Positions 17,562 through 25,444 of a stretch of 35,639 nucleotides of DNA are shown piece after piece. The DNA is from an uncultured Prevotellaceae bacterium (lineage in GTDB: Bacteria > Bacteroidota > Bacteroidia > Bacteroidales > Muribaculaceae): NCBI GenBank assembly GCA_900318065.1, contig ONIY01000018.1:1-35639 (forward strand), read 5' to 3'. The translations under genes and the position numbers were made by a program. How positions within the stretch are numbered: position 1 is the first letter of the stretch; every line of letters begins with the position of its first letter. Below the pieces are notes generated by a model. The model searched no databases and was not told the origin of the DNA. It saw only the letters and a list, made by a program, of their open reading frames with translations.

Positions 17562-17601
17562 AAAAAAACAGCTTGAAACTTATGCTTCAAGCTGGTTTTT
17601 T
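17562..17601. terminator. Bidirectional terminator
   Basis: A 9-bp stem (17569-17577 with 17586-17594), with an A-tract on the left (17562-17568) and GTTTTTT on the right, between the converging genes ending at 17544 and 17623. Confidence 0.8.
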
Positions 17602-17622
17602 GTTGGGATGAGCAAGAGTTGC

Positions 17623-18153
17623 TTACTTCATCTTTAGGTTGCCGAGAATGGCAGGAATCATCTCGTTGTCGGCGGTCTTGACGTTGGTGGTGTTGACCTT
17701 GATGGTGCCAGAGTTGCCATCGCCAATCTTCATGATAGCACTGTAGGCGTCGCCAGCATCTTGTTTCCACAGGAAGGTGGCATAGGTGTTGTTGCCAAAC
17801 GTCTTCTCTCCCAGGTCTTGCATGCCATCAAGCTCCATTTCAAACTGCTTCTCCTGCGCGAGATTGGACTGCTCGTCGTAGACGAAATTGAAGATCTCGC
17901 CCGAAGGTGCCTTCACGCTAAGTTCGCTTTCTTTCTTTTTGGTAACTTCCCAGTCTTGGGGAACATCAATTGTGAAGTTGTCGCACTCGAGCACGCCAGG
18001 TCCTTTGGCTCCTTCTTCCATGCCGCCGGTTGCAGGCTGCTCGGTGGCTTGAGCGGTGCTGTCGCTTGAGGTGTTGGTGCCACTAGTGTTTCCATTACCG
18101 TTGCAAGCGGTGAGCAAAGCAACAGTTGCAATCATTAAAAATAACTTTTTCAT
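17623..18153 (-). CDS. Small lipoprotein of unknown function
   Basis: A 176-residue predicted lipoprotein: MKKLFLMIATVALLTAC with Cys17 as the lipid site, then a Ser/Thr/Asn/Gln-rich flexible linker (18-45). The mature domain (about 50-176) alternates beta strands and short helices: NFTIDVPQDWEVTKKKE, SGEIFNFVYDEQSN, and a final AILGNLKMK. The strand with VPQDWEV recalls periplasmic domains that follow a signal in PsbP/DUF1795-type proteins, but the match is weak and I do not assign it. It lies downstream of the dockerin protein gene with a gap of about 50 bases. Envelope-anchored; role unknown. Confidence 0.65.
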   Translation of the reverse strand: MKKLFLMIATVALLTACNGNGNTSGTNTSSDSTAQATEQPATGGMEEGAKGPGVLECDNFTIDVPQDWEVTKKKESELSVKAPSGEIFNFVYDEQSNLAQEKQFEMELDGMQDLGEKTFGNNTYATFLWKQDAGDAYSAIMKIGDGNSGTIKVNTTNVKTADNEMIPAILGNLKMK

Positions 18154-18204
18154 TAATAAAGAAATGTTTAAATGGTTAATAAATAGGTGATTTATAATGA
18201 ATTA

Positions 18205-20160
18205 TCAGTTGCCAAGCATAATGCTGTAAACAGTGGTGACATCGGCGCTGGTGATGTCGCCGTCACCATTCTGGTCACCATTGACAATGGCGGAGTCATC
18301 GTTGCTGAGCAGCCAGTTGTAGAGGGCTGTGATGTCGGAGCTGGTAACAGTGCCGTCGCCATTAACATCGCCAGGAATGGTGGCTGGCGTGTCGCTCATT
18401 TCTTCCCAGCGGTAGTTGGTCCAGTGATAGAAATGGATGTTCTTGGCTTTGGCTTGAGCCACTTGCTGATAGGTGGGTGGGTCGTTGTTCTCCATGCTTG
18501 AGGGATAGTAGCAATACACATCCAGCCTGTTGCTCATGGTGGTTGCCGTGGCAATGAAATTGTCCCAACCGTCGCTCTTGATACGGTTCCAGTAGCAATA
18601 CAGCAATGTCAATTTGGTGTTTTGAGAAATATTCAAGGTTGAGAGCCGGTTTTGGTAGCAATATAAATGCGTGATATTAGGGAGGCCCTCAATTCCTGTG
18701 AGGTCGGCGATATTCATGTTTTTAAGATCATATCCAGTGATCTTGGCATTCTCGCTATCATAGATAACGGCATCTAATCCCTCGGCACGAGTGTAAAGGA
18801 AGGTGCGGAACGCATCGTCGGGGAAGTGGTCATAATCTACGGGCCAGTAGTTCTGCAGGGCGTTGAGAGAATAGGTGTTGTTGCCATTCTTCACAATAAA
18901 ATCAAATCCATTGCTTTTTATGGCACCCAGTTGGGAGCGGGTTGGGAGCGGGTTGCGCTCGGCAGCAGTGGCGTTGAAAGCTTCAATCAATCCCTCTTTG
19001 CCACTTGGCACTGGTCTAATAGTCGATGCCAGTCCAGCCCATACTATGCCCACGGGGTTGTCGTAGCACTTCAAATGATAAAACTCTTTATTGGAAGCTA
19101 ATCGCAGGATATTTGTCTTTCCTCCCTGGTCCCACAATCGACGGAAGCAATGGAAATAACCTATTCCAGTCCAGTCCTCCACATTCTTCAAGGCTCTACT
19201 GTCGGATGTCTCAACATTTATTGTGCGCCTCTCAAAAATATCGTAGGTCTCAAGGGTTGAGCCATATTTCTCGGTTACCCATGAGCGGAAGGTAGCATCG
19301 GGGAAGTTTGACTCATCGACGGGAATTCGCTGTGAAATGATGACGTCTCTGCCTGGCAGCACATCGTTGCCTGCGTTGACAAATGTCTTTTGGGTGTTGC
19401 TGAAGGTCGCCGTGCCAAAGATAGTGTAGCTAGTGAAACTGGTAATTGGGTTGACGCCATAACCTATCTTCATAGTGGGATAGTTGGTCAAAGTGAATGA
19501 ATTCACATAGTACATGGCATAAGCCGTTTCGCTGGCAGTGCGCAGCAGCAATGCCGAGCCGTCACATACCACACTCGAAAAGCGTGACAAGGCGCTGCCG
19601 CCAGCGCTATAAATATAAACACGTGAGTGATGAAAGACGATTTTCTCGTTGTTGGTGCTGCTGCTGGATACCGCGGGATTAGAATTTCCATTAAGATACA
19701 TCCTAAAAGTGGCATGGTCGAAGGTGACAGTGGCACCATTGCTGGCATAGAGGCAATTAGCGTCGCCATCGTCGCCATGAACGCTCACCTGCACCAGTGC
19801 CTCGCAAGTGAATGTGGTATTGGCTTCTAACCTGATTGGGGCACATGTTGTGGAGCTTAGATAGCTGTTGGCGGTAGTGAAATAGACTGTCAAGCCGTCG
19901 CAATTCTCGTTGTAGATGCAACGGTTGTCGTTGCCCGTTCGCTCTATCTTCACGTTGTTGAGGGTCACGGTCTTGGTCGACGGGTCATAGGCCACCGAGT
20001 AAGGCTGGCTTGTGTCGTTGGCCTTGATATTAGAGCCTTTCACATTGGTATAGTTGTCGCTATTGACAGCCACACCGCCAATTTTGAAACCATAATAGGT
20101 AGCAGCATGGCTTGCCACAAATGTTGACAATAATAATAGCGAAATAACGAGTTTCTTCAT
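18205..20160 (-). CDS. Secreted internalin/leucine-rich-type protein with dockerin-like C-terminus
   Basis: A 651-residue secreted protein. Signal peptide 1-19 (ends ASHA). The first 270 residues are beta-strand-rich with many Ser/Thr/Asn, resembling a parallel beta-helix or carbohydrate-binding surface region. Two units opening SNFPDATFRSWVTEKYG and DHFPDDAFRTFLYTRAEG recall the N-cap of short leucine-rich-repeat surface proteins, and GLPNITHLYCYQNRLSTLNISQNTKLTLLYCYWNRI is a clear LRR pair (about 500-540). The C-terminal 55 residues hold two calcium loops (DVNGDGTVTSSD and DQNGDGDITSAD) ending MLGN. The start is 2 bases after the upstream stop (TGA TC ATG), so it is co-translated with 20163-23033. 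Likely cell-surface binding protein. Confidence 0.75.
   Translation of the reverse strand: MKKLVISLLLLSTFVASHAATYYGFKIGGVAVNSDNYTNVKGSNIKANDTSQPYSVAYDPSTKTVTLNNVKIERTGNDNRCIYNENCDGLTVYFTTANSYLSSTTCAPIRLEANTTFTCEALVQVSVHGDDGDANCLYASNGATVTFDHATFRMYLNGNSNPAVSSSSTNNEKIVFHHSRVYIYSAGGSALSRFSSVVCDGSALLLRTASETAYAMYYVNSFTLTNYPTMKIGYGVNPITSFTSYTIFGTATFSNTQKTFVNAGNDVLPGRDVIISQRIPVDESNFPDATFRSWVTEKYGSTLETYDIFERRTINVETSDSRALKNVEDWTGIGYFHCFRRLWDQGGKTNILRLASNKEFYHLKCYDNPVGIVWAGLASTIRPVPSGKEGLIEAFNATAAERNPLPTRSQLGAIKSNGFDFIVKNGNNTYSLNALQNYWPVDYDHFPDDAFRTFLYTRAEGLDAVIYDSENAKITGYDLKNMNIADLTGIEGLPNITHLYCYQNRLSTLNISQNTKLTLLYCYWNRIKSDGWDNFIATATTMSNRLDVYCYYPSSMENNDPPTYQQVAQAKAKNIHFYHWTNYRWEEMSDTPATIPGDVNGDGTVTSSDITALYNWLLSNDDSAIVNGDQNGDGDITSADVTTVYSIMLGN
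18208..18372 (-). repeat. Dockerin-coding segment duplicated at 20168-20334
   Basis: The DNA for the C-terminal dockerin-like module here and at 20168-20334 is nearly 90 percent identical by eye over about 165 bases, including synonymous positions, while the rest of the two genes is unrelated. This indicates recent module duplication or gene conversion. The glycosidase copy at 13400-13570 is clearly more diverged. Confidence 0.7.
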
Positions 20161-20162
20161 GA

Positions 20163-23033
20163 TCAGTTGCCTAAAATAATATTATAAACCATAGTGATAT
20201 CGGCACTGGTGATGTCGCCGTCACCATTCTGGTCGCCGTTGACAATGGCGGAGTCATCGTTGCTGAGCAGCCAGTTGTAGAGGGCTGTGACATCTGAGCT
20301 GGTCACTGTGCCGTCGCCGTTCACATCGCCAGGAACGACTTCACCGCCTTGATATAACTGGTCGATTTGGATTGTTGAAGCATTGGCATAAGGCACTTTA
20401 AGCCATGCCTGTCCAGGCTGGTAGTACTTGTAGCTGGCTATGAGGTCAAACACGCATGTAGTAGTGTTGAAGTTGTAGTTTGACGCATCGCCGCTGGTTG
20501 TCTCCACCATCGTGTTAGGCTCGTTGGCACCTCTGAACAGGTTGTTGTAGATATTGCCGTTACTGGTGGTGGTAAAGCGATATACAGTACCAGGATTAGC
20601 CTTGACGAGCATACCACAGAGCGAGTTGACATTTCCTGTTACTTGCTGGGTGGTGATCATCTTCTTGCTCTGGTCATAGCCGCTGGCGATATAAAACTCG
20701 GCGCTGCCGGGCAGGGTCAACGGCTTGTGGCATGAGATGAGGCTCCACTCGGTCTCGGGCTTGATATAGGGGTGCATCTGTGTGCTGGCAGTGGTGCCGT
20801 TGCTGGTCCAAGTGGCGAAGTTGCTCTGGCGGTAGAATGCTGTGAGAGGCACATAGCACTTGAAGCCGCTGGCATTGTTGCCATAGAACTGCCAAGCGAC
20901 AGAACCGCCCGTTGGCTTGCTGATGAAAAGCCCAGGCAGGCTCGCGCAGTTGTAGAAAGAGCGATATCCTATGCTCTGCACCGTTTCAGGCAGTACAACT
21001 TCAGTGTTAAGACCAGTGCCACTAAATGCGTTGTCGCCAATGGTCTTGAGGCAGTCGCCCCAAGTGAAGCTCTTGAGGTTGCTCAGGTTGTAGAATGCTT
21101 GCTCACCAATGGTCTCCACGTGTGGCAACTCGCAGGTGGTGAGGTTGCTGCAATCTTTGAATGCCTGAATTGGAATAGTCTTGACACCGTTGCCGCCTCT
21201 AATCTTCTGTAATGTCACGTCGCCGTCAAATGCATGACGGTCGATACCGGTGATGATGTATCTATCTCCGTTGTAGGAATCAACTGTATAAGCCACAACC
21301 ATTTCTGTTTGGTCGTAAGAGGTGGGGGGATACACAAGCTTGGCTTGACCTTTTGCAGGTCCCGGCTGGACATTGGTGTCGGTATATGGCTCTGCGCTCG
21401 TCACGGTGTAGTAAAGACCGTTTAAATATAGGTCGTAGGGGCCACCGTCAACTATCGAGGCGAAGGAACTGTTCCACGTGTCATTGGCGACAAAGTTGTC
21501 GCGACAGCCGCGAGGCACATATAGCTTGGCATCACTGTTTATATACTCAAACGTAGGGAATGGAAGGTTTAATCCTTCGGCAGTTGTGGTTCCATTAATG
21601 ATTTCAGGAATGGTATCTATATTGAAATAAAGGTGCTTCAGGTTTCTCATATCCCTAAAAGCCGATCGGCTGAAATCAGTCACCGAACTTGGAATCTTGA
21701 TTTTATTGCATTTCTCCATGTCAGCAAAAGCATAGGCTCCAATGTGGGTTATACCGTAAGGGATGTCCAGTGTTGTGATGTTGGCATTGCAGCTAAAGGC
21801 ATAATCGGCAATGCCTTTGGCATAGCTTCGCCAGGTCATTGATGTGTGGCTACTTGCGGCTGGGGCAATCATGAGATAACCATTGCGGGTATCATACAGA
21901 CAGTCATTATATATATCATAGTTGGTGTTCAGTGGACTTTTTGTAATAGTCGTGAGATTCTTGCAATTGCCGAATACGCCAGTGCCAAGATAGGTCAAAT
22001 TTGTTGGTATATAAAGCTCAGTGATTGCACATCCCCAGAATGCAAATGTGCTAATTTCAGAAACTGTATAGTCTGCACCACTATGATTCACTAAATGTAC
22101 CTCATCGAGTGCGCTGCAATCCAAGAAAGCACCGCTAAGAATAAATTTTGCGCAGGTCCATAATGTCTTCAGCGATGTGCAGTTTGCAAAGCTGTGATAA
22201 CCTATAATCTCAAGATATGGAGTCTGGTCGTTCATGTCGCCCACGCTGGTGATTGTGGTGTTATCCCTGAAAGCATAATCAGCAATATACTTCAGGTAGC
22301 AAGAGAAGTTGCTGTTGCCGCCATATTCGCTGTTGGTGGTGTTGGCCATGGAGTTTTTCAGGTCGATGCTGGTCTTTTGGTTATGAGCCCCCACAAGCAT
22401 GGCATATTTTGTGCCGGTGTCTTCTACTGAGTTTGTGACAACATAATACTGGCTGTCGTTCTCAAAATCAAAGGCATAGCGGCCATTCTCGGTTATTGTG
22501 CCGTTGCTGGAGAATGCTTTCCATATATCCTCGTACGATGATTGATAACTTGAATGGAGAACCGGATTGCGCACTATCTCAGGGAGATGTGATGTCATAA
22601 ACGGAGCACCGGTCACCGTGGGCATCTTCTTGTTGGTGGCAATGCAGAACCTCACCAGGTCGCTGCAATAGAATGATTTATCTCCAATTGATGAGACGGA
22701 GCTTGGCAGATAGACATACTTCAACTTCGAGCCATAAAAGGCATTCTGGCCAATGGTCTCCACGCCCCACGCCACTTTCAGGATAGTGGCTGTGGAGTTA
22801 TTTGTGAATGCACCATTTGCAATAGTTTTCACACGATAGCCCACACCATTGTATTGAACGGTGCCGGGCATAAGGATGCTTGCCGAGGTGGTTTGTCCAC
22901 TGGCAACTCCCATGCACGCCACTGTGCCCGAAGGCATGCCGTCGGTTGAGTAAGCCAGCTTACCCGAGGTGAACGTGAGCGCCTGAGCGCTCATCGCCGC
23001 GAGGGCGAACGTTAATAGTAATAATTTCTTCAT
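20163..23033 (-). CDS. BspA-like leucine-rich-repeat surface protein with dockerin-like C-terminus
   Basis: A protein of about 956 residues. The start at 23033 gives a proper signal peptide (MKKLLLLTFALAAMSAQA); the frame stays open further upstream only because it reads through a non-coding tandem repeat. From about residue 30 to 800 it carries LRR_5/BspA-type repeats, such as VKTIANGAFTNN, VETIGQNAFYGSKLKYVYLP, SSVSSIGDKSFYCS, ITHIGAYAFADMEKCNKIKIP and VQSIGYRSFYNCASLPG. Such proteins bind host matrix or other microbes. An Ig-like or sandwich region precedes the final dockerin-like pair of calcium loops ending ILGN. It leads the two-gene unit with 18205-20160, and a regulator pair lies just upstream. 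Confidence 0.82.
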   Translation of the reverse strand: MKKLLLLTFALAAMSAQALTFTSGKLAYSTDGMPSGTVACMGVASGQTTSASILMPGTVQYNGVGYRVKTIANGAFTNNSTATILKVAWGVETIGQNAFYGSKLKYVYLPSSVSSIGDKSFYCSDLVRFCIATNKKMPTVTGAPFMTSHLPEIVRNPVLHSSYQSSYEDIWKAFSSNGTITENGRYAFDFENDSQYYVVTNSVEDTGTKYAMLVGAHNQKTSIDLKNSMANTTNSEYGGNSNFSCYLKYIADYAFRDNTTITSVGDMNDQTPYLEIIGYHSFANCTSLKTLWTCAKFILSGAFLDCSALDEVHLVNHSGADYTVSEISTFAFWGCAITELYIPTNLTYLGTGVFGNCKNLTTITKSPLNTNYDIYNDCLYDTRNGYLMIAPAASSHTSMTWRSYAKGIADYAFSCNANITTLDIPYGITHIGAYAFADMEKCNKIKIPSSVTDFSRSAFRDMRNLKHLYFNIDTIPEIINGTTTAEGLNLPFPTFEYINSDAKLYVPRGCRDNFVANDTWNSSFASIVDGGPYDLYLNGLYYTVTSAEPYTDTNVQPGPAKGQAKLVYPPTSYDQTEMVVAYTVDSYNGDRYIITGIDRHAFDGDVTLQKIRGGNGVKTIPIQAFKDCSNLTTCELPHVETIGEQAFYNLSNLKSFTWGDCLKTIGDNAFSGTGLNTEVVLPETVQSIGYRSFYNCASLPGLFISKPTGGSVAWQFYGNNASGFKCYVPLTAFYRQSNFATWTSNGTTASTQMHPYIKPETEWSLISCHKPLTLPGSAEFYIASGYDQSKKMITTQQVTGNVNSLCGMLVKANPGTVYRFTTTSNGNIYNNLFRGANEPNTMVETTSGDASNYNFNTTTCVFDLIASYKYYQPGQAWLKVPYANASTIQIDQLYQGGEVVPGDVNGDGTVTSSDVTALYNWLLSNDDSAIVNGDQNGDGDITSADITMVYNIILGN

Positions 23034-23090
23034 ACGATATATGTTTTTTTGTTTTTTATTTCGGTTACAGTCAAGAAGAAATGTGGTTAT

Positions 23091-23150
23091 GTCCTTGTCC
23101 TTTGTACTTCGTACTTTGTCCTTCGTCCTTTGTCCTTTGTCCTTCATTCT
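23091..23150. repeat. Tandem repeat of the TCCTTTGTCCT type
   Basis: Imperfect repeats of GTCCTTTGTCCTTCG-like units fill most of the gap before the BspA-like gene and run into the 3' end of the AraC-type gene. Slipped-strand length variation is possible. The rest of 23034-23143 shows no gene. Confidence 0.6.
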
Positions 23151-23515
23151 ATTTCATCGTTCCTGAATTCCGAAGGTGACATTGAAAAGGCACGATGGAA
23201 GGCGCGGGAGAAACTTGTTGCGTCCTCAAAACCGCACTGGAATGCTACATCGGCAACAGTGAGCTCGTCATTGGTGAGGAGCAGTTGCTTGGCGTGATTC
23301 ATTCTCACTTGAAGCGACAGTTGCTGGGCTGTGATGCCAAGCTCGGCCTTGATGCGGCGGTTGAGCTGCCCGCGGGTAATATAGAACTCCTGGGCAATAG
23401 CTTCGAGCGACACTTTTCCGTGTGCCATGTGCGACGTAACAGCAGCACAAAACTGGGCAATAAATTTCTCGCGTTTACTGCCATGACTCTGTGATGTGTA
23501 GTGAGGAATTGCCAT
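23144..23515 (-). CDS. Stand-alone AraC-family DNA-binding domain
   Basis: A 123-residue protein made almost entirely of an AraC/XylS helix-turn-helix domain. The first HTH covers VSLEAIAQEFYITRGQLNRRIKAELG (about 36-61) and the second ends in FSRAFHRAFSMSPSEFRND, the family signature (about 97-118). There is no ligand-binding or dimerisation domain before residue 30, and no membrane segment. The domain aligns along its full length with the C-terminus of the membrane regulator at 23632-25284, at roughly half identity by eye. It could bind the same sites without the sensor. The two 18-bp direct repeats lie just upstream. Cytosolic. A bona fide gene rather than a degraded remnant, since the frame is intact with its own promoter-like site. 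Confidence 0.8.
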   Translation of the reverse strand: MAIPHYTSQSHGSKREKFIAQFCAAVTSHMAHGKVSLEAIAQEFYITRGQLNRRIKAELGITAQQLSLQVRMNHAKQLLLTNDELTVADVAFQCGFEDATSFSRAFHRAFSMSPSEFRNDEIE

Positions 23516-23543
23516 TTTGCAATATCGAAGGTGAATGATATTG

Positions 23544-23610
23544 CAAAGTTCGGAATATATATGCTAAATAACTTGGCAAAATCGTGCATCGGCTTGGCAA
23601 AATCGTGCAT
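23544..23610 (-). promoter_or_regulatory. Activator-type promoter with two AraC-like half-sites
   Basis: The -7 box GAACTTTG (minus strand, 23551-23544) has no -33 TTTG. Instead two copies of CTTGGCAAAATCGTGCAT (plus-strand reading) lie at 23572-23589 and 23593-23610, with a 21-bp period, followed by an inverted half copy at 23618-23627. Same-face 21-bp spacing is the arrangement of the AraC I1-I2 sites. The near edge lies 20 bases from the -7 box, where RNA polymerase would be contacted. Confidence 0.65.
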
Positions 23611-23631
23611 TTGCCTCATTTTGCCAAAGAA

Positions 23632-25284
23632 TTATTTGTCGCGGTATTGTGATGGGGAGAGGCTGAAGGTGCGCTTGAAGGCGCGTGAGAAGCTGGCAAC
23701 GTCGTCGAAGCCACACTTGTAGGCTACCTCGCTCACCTGGAGAGTGCTGTCGCTGAGCAGTTTCTTGGCTTGCTCCAGACGGATGCGCATCACATACTGC
23801 TGGGTGGTGACGCCGGTGATGGCCTTGATGCGGCGGTTGAGCTGGCTGCGCGACAAGCACAGGTCGCCTGCCAGTTGCTCTATCGACACGCTGCCACTGC
23901 TCATCTGCTCCTTCACGGCAGCGACAGCCTTCAGAAGCAGCTCGTTGTCCTGGCCGCTGAGTTTTTTGTCGCTTGTCTCACTATCACCATTCTCCACTTT
24001 TTGCTCTTCACTCTCAGCACTATACACTCCATTATCTTCTTGCGAGAGGGCATTGATAGTGGCCTGCAGTGCTTCTTCGCGCATCTTGAGTTTGCGGTGC
24101 ATGAGCCACCACACGAGCAGGGCAAGCAGCGCGGCGATGAGCAGGGAAGCAAGAATAATGTATAAAGTGGCTTGCTTCTGGCTTTCGTTCTCTTTTTGGA
24201 GCTCGTCAACGCCAAACTCAGCATTCAGCCGTGCCAGTGTCTCGGCATTGGCAGTGCTGTATAAAGAGTCTTTGAGCAAGTCAAAGCGGTCGAGTTCGAC
24301 CTTGGCACTGTCGGGGTTGCTGTGCCACAGGCTCTCATAGAGCCCGCGACGGGAGTGCATCTCATTGGCAATGTCGCCGCTTTCAACGAAGATTGCTGCT
24401 GCCTCACGGTAGTAGGGGATAGCTTCACGCTCGCGTTTCTGTGCCAGCAATGCCTTGCCCATCTTGTTGCAGGCGATGCCCAGTGACAACTTGTCGCCCA
24501 CCTTGTGCATGAAGGGTATGACGTCCTTGAGCAACGCCTCGGCTTCCTGGTATCTTTCTAAACCTATCAGCACCGATGCCTTTTGCGCATTGCGCACCAT
24601 GAGCATGTCGTCACGGCCCAATTTCTTCTCAATGTCACAGGCGATGTTGATGTGCTCAAGGGCTTTCTGGTCGTCAACAAGAGCGTGATATACCTCCGAG
24701 GCCTTGCCTTCAAGCACCGACATGCGGGCGGGGTTGTCGACTTTCTTGGCTAGTTTGATGGCTTTAAGGATGTATTTCTCGGCCTCACGAGGCTGATTGG
24801 CTCCCAGATAGATGCCAGCAATGGTGTTTAATGACGAACTCATCACATCGGGGTCGCCGCTTTTCTCGTCGAGGGCATAGCACTGCTTGGCGTAGGAAGC
24901 TGCCTCGTCAAACTCCGACTGCCTGAAGCACGACAGAGCCAGGATGTTAAGGCAATCGGCCTCTATCTCCTTGCCGCGGCACAGTGGCAGGGCTTTCTTG
25001 CCATATTCTACAGCCTTCTTGAAATCCTGCTTGGCATAGTAGTACTCGCTGCTCCAGTACCACACTTGCTGGCGCAGTGTGTCGGGGTGGGTATTGTTGT
25101 TGAAGACATATTTCTCGTCGGTGATCTGCTCGTCGAAATAGGCTTTCATCAGTTGGTTGGCAATAACGGCTTGTTGCTGGCCGCTTGCGTGCTGGAATTG
25201 CTCAAGGTTGCTCTCGATGTCTACCGCTGCAAGAACCAGCAAGTTGCAGCAAATTGCGAGTATAAATATGGTAAATTTCTTCAT
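23632..25284 (-). CDS. Membrane-anchored TPR / AraC-family regulator
   Basis: A 550-residue one-component regulator. A signal-type hydrophobic N-terminus (about 1-19) leads into a periplasmic TPR domain (about 50-330; examples AEKYILKAIKLAKKVDNPARM and AVLEY/EALLKDVIPF-like helix pairs). A single TM helix lies at about 372-392 (LYIILASLLIAALLALLVWWLM). Then comes a basic juxtamembrane segment, a Glu/Ser-rich linker, and a C-terminal AraC HTH domain (about 460-550) ending FSRAFKRTFSLSPSQYRDK. The likely job is to sense a periplasmic signal through the TPRs and control genes from the membrane. The start at 25284 is chosen because a -7 box at 25305-25312 excludes further upstream starts. It faces the surface-protein genes downstream. 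Confidence 0.8.
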   Translation of the reverse strand: MKKFTIFILAICCNLLVLAAVDIESNLEQFQHASGQQQAVIANQLMKAYFDEQITDEKYVFNNNTHPDTLRQQVWYWSSEYYYAKQDFKKAVEYGKKALPLCRGKEIEADCLNILALSCFRQSEFDEAASYAKQCYALDEKSGDPDVMSSSLNTIAGIYLGANQPREAEKYILKAIKLAKKVDNPARMSVLEGKASEVYHALVDDQKALEHINIACDIEKKLGRDDMLMVRNAQKASVLIGLERYQEAEALLKDVIPFMHKVGDKLSLGIACNKMGKALLAQKREREAIPYYREAAAIFVESGDIANEMHSRRGLYESLWHSNPDSAKVELDRFDLLKDSLYSTANAETLARLNAEFGVDELQKENESQKQATLYIILASLLIAALLALLVWWLMHRKLKMREEALQATINALSQEDNGVYSAESEEQKVENGDSETSDKKLSGQDNELLLKAVAAVKEQMSSGSVSIEQLAGDLCLSRSQLNRRIKAITGVTTQQYVMRIRLEQAKKLLSDSTLQVSEVAYKCGFDDVASFSRAFKRTFSLSPSQYRDK

Positions 25285-25304
25285 GTTTAATGACATTTTT
25301 AATG

Positions 25305-25350
25305 CAAATATAATAATTATTAGATAAAACCACCTTGCAAAATGGTGCAT
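25305..25350 (-). promoter_or_regulatory. Promoter of the TPR-AraC gene with the same half-site
   Basis: The -7 box TATATTTG (minus strand, 25312-25305) lacks a -33 box. CTTGCAAAATGGTGCAT (plus-strand reading, 25334-25350) matches the half-sites at 23572 and 23593 with few changes, in the same orientation and 21 bases from the -7 box. This suggests autoregulation by the encoded AraC domain. Confidence 0.6.
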
Positions 25351-25397
25351 TTTTTCTTTTTTATTGATGCTGTCTCTTAACTATTGAGAAGGGTTAA

Positions 25398-25428
25398 TTG
25401 CGTAATTGACTAATTTTTTGTACCTTTG
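25398..25428 (+). promoter_or_regulatory. Bacteroidetes promoter for the EamA gene
   Basis: TTG (25398-25400), a 20-base spacer, then TACCTTTG (25421-25428). This supports translation from the ATG at 25445 rather than from upstream TTG codons. Confidence 0.6.
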
Positions 25429-25444
25429 CACCCTCAAAAAAATT

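Noticed and set aside
20163-23147. Longer version of the BspA-like protein starting at 23147
   Set aside because: The extra 38 residues are read from a simple tandem repeat and are Lys/Asp-rich; the signal peptide starts at the internal Met at 23033.
23632-25350. Start of the TPR-AraC protein at 25350
   Set aside because: That start lies inside the operator-like motif and upstream of the -7 box at 25305-25312; 25284 gives a normal signal-type N-terminus.
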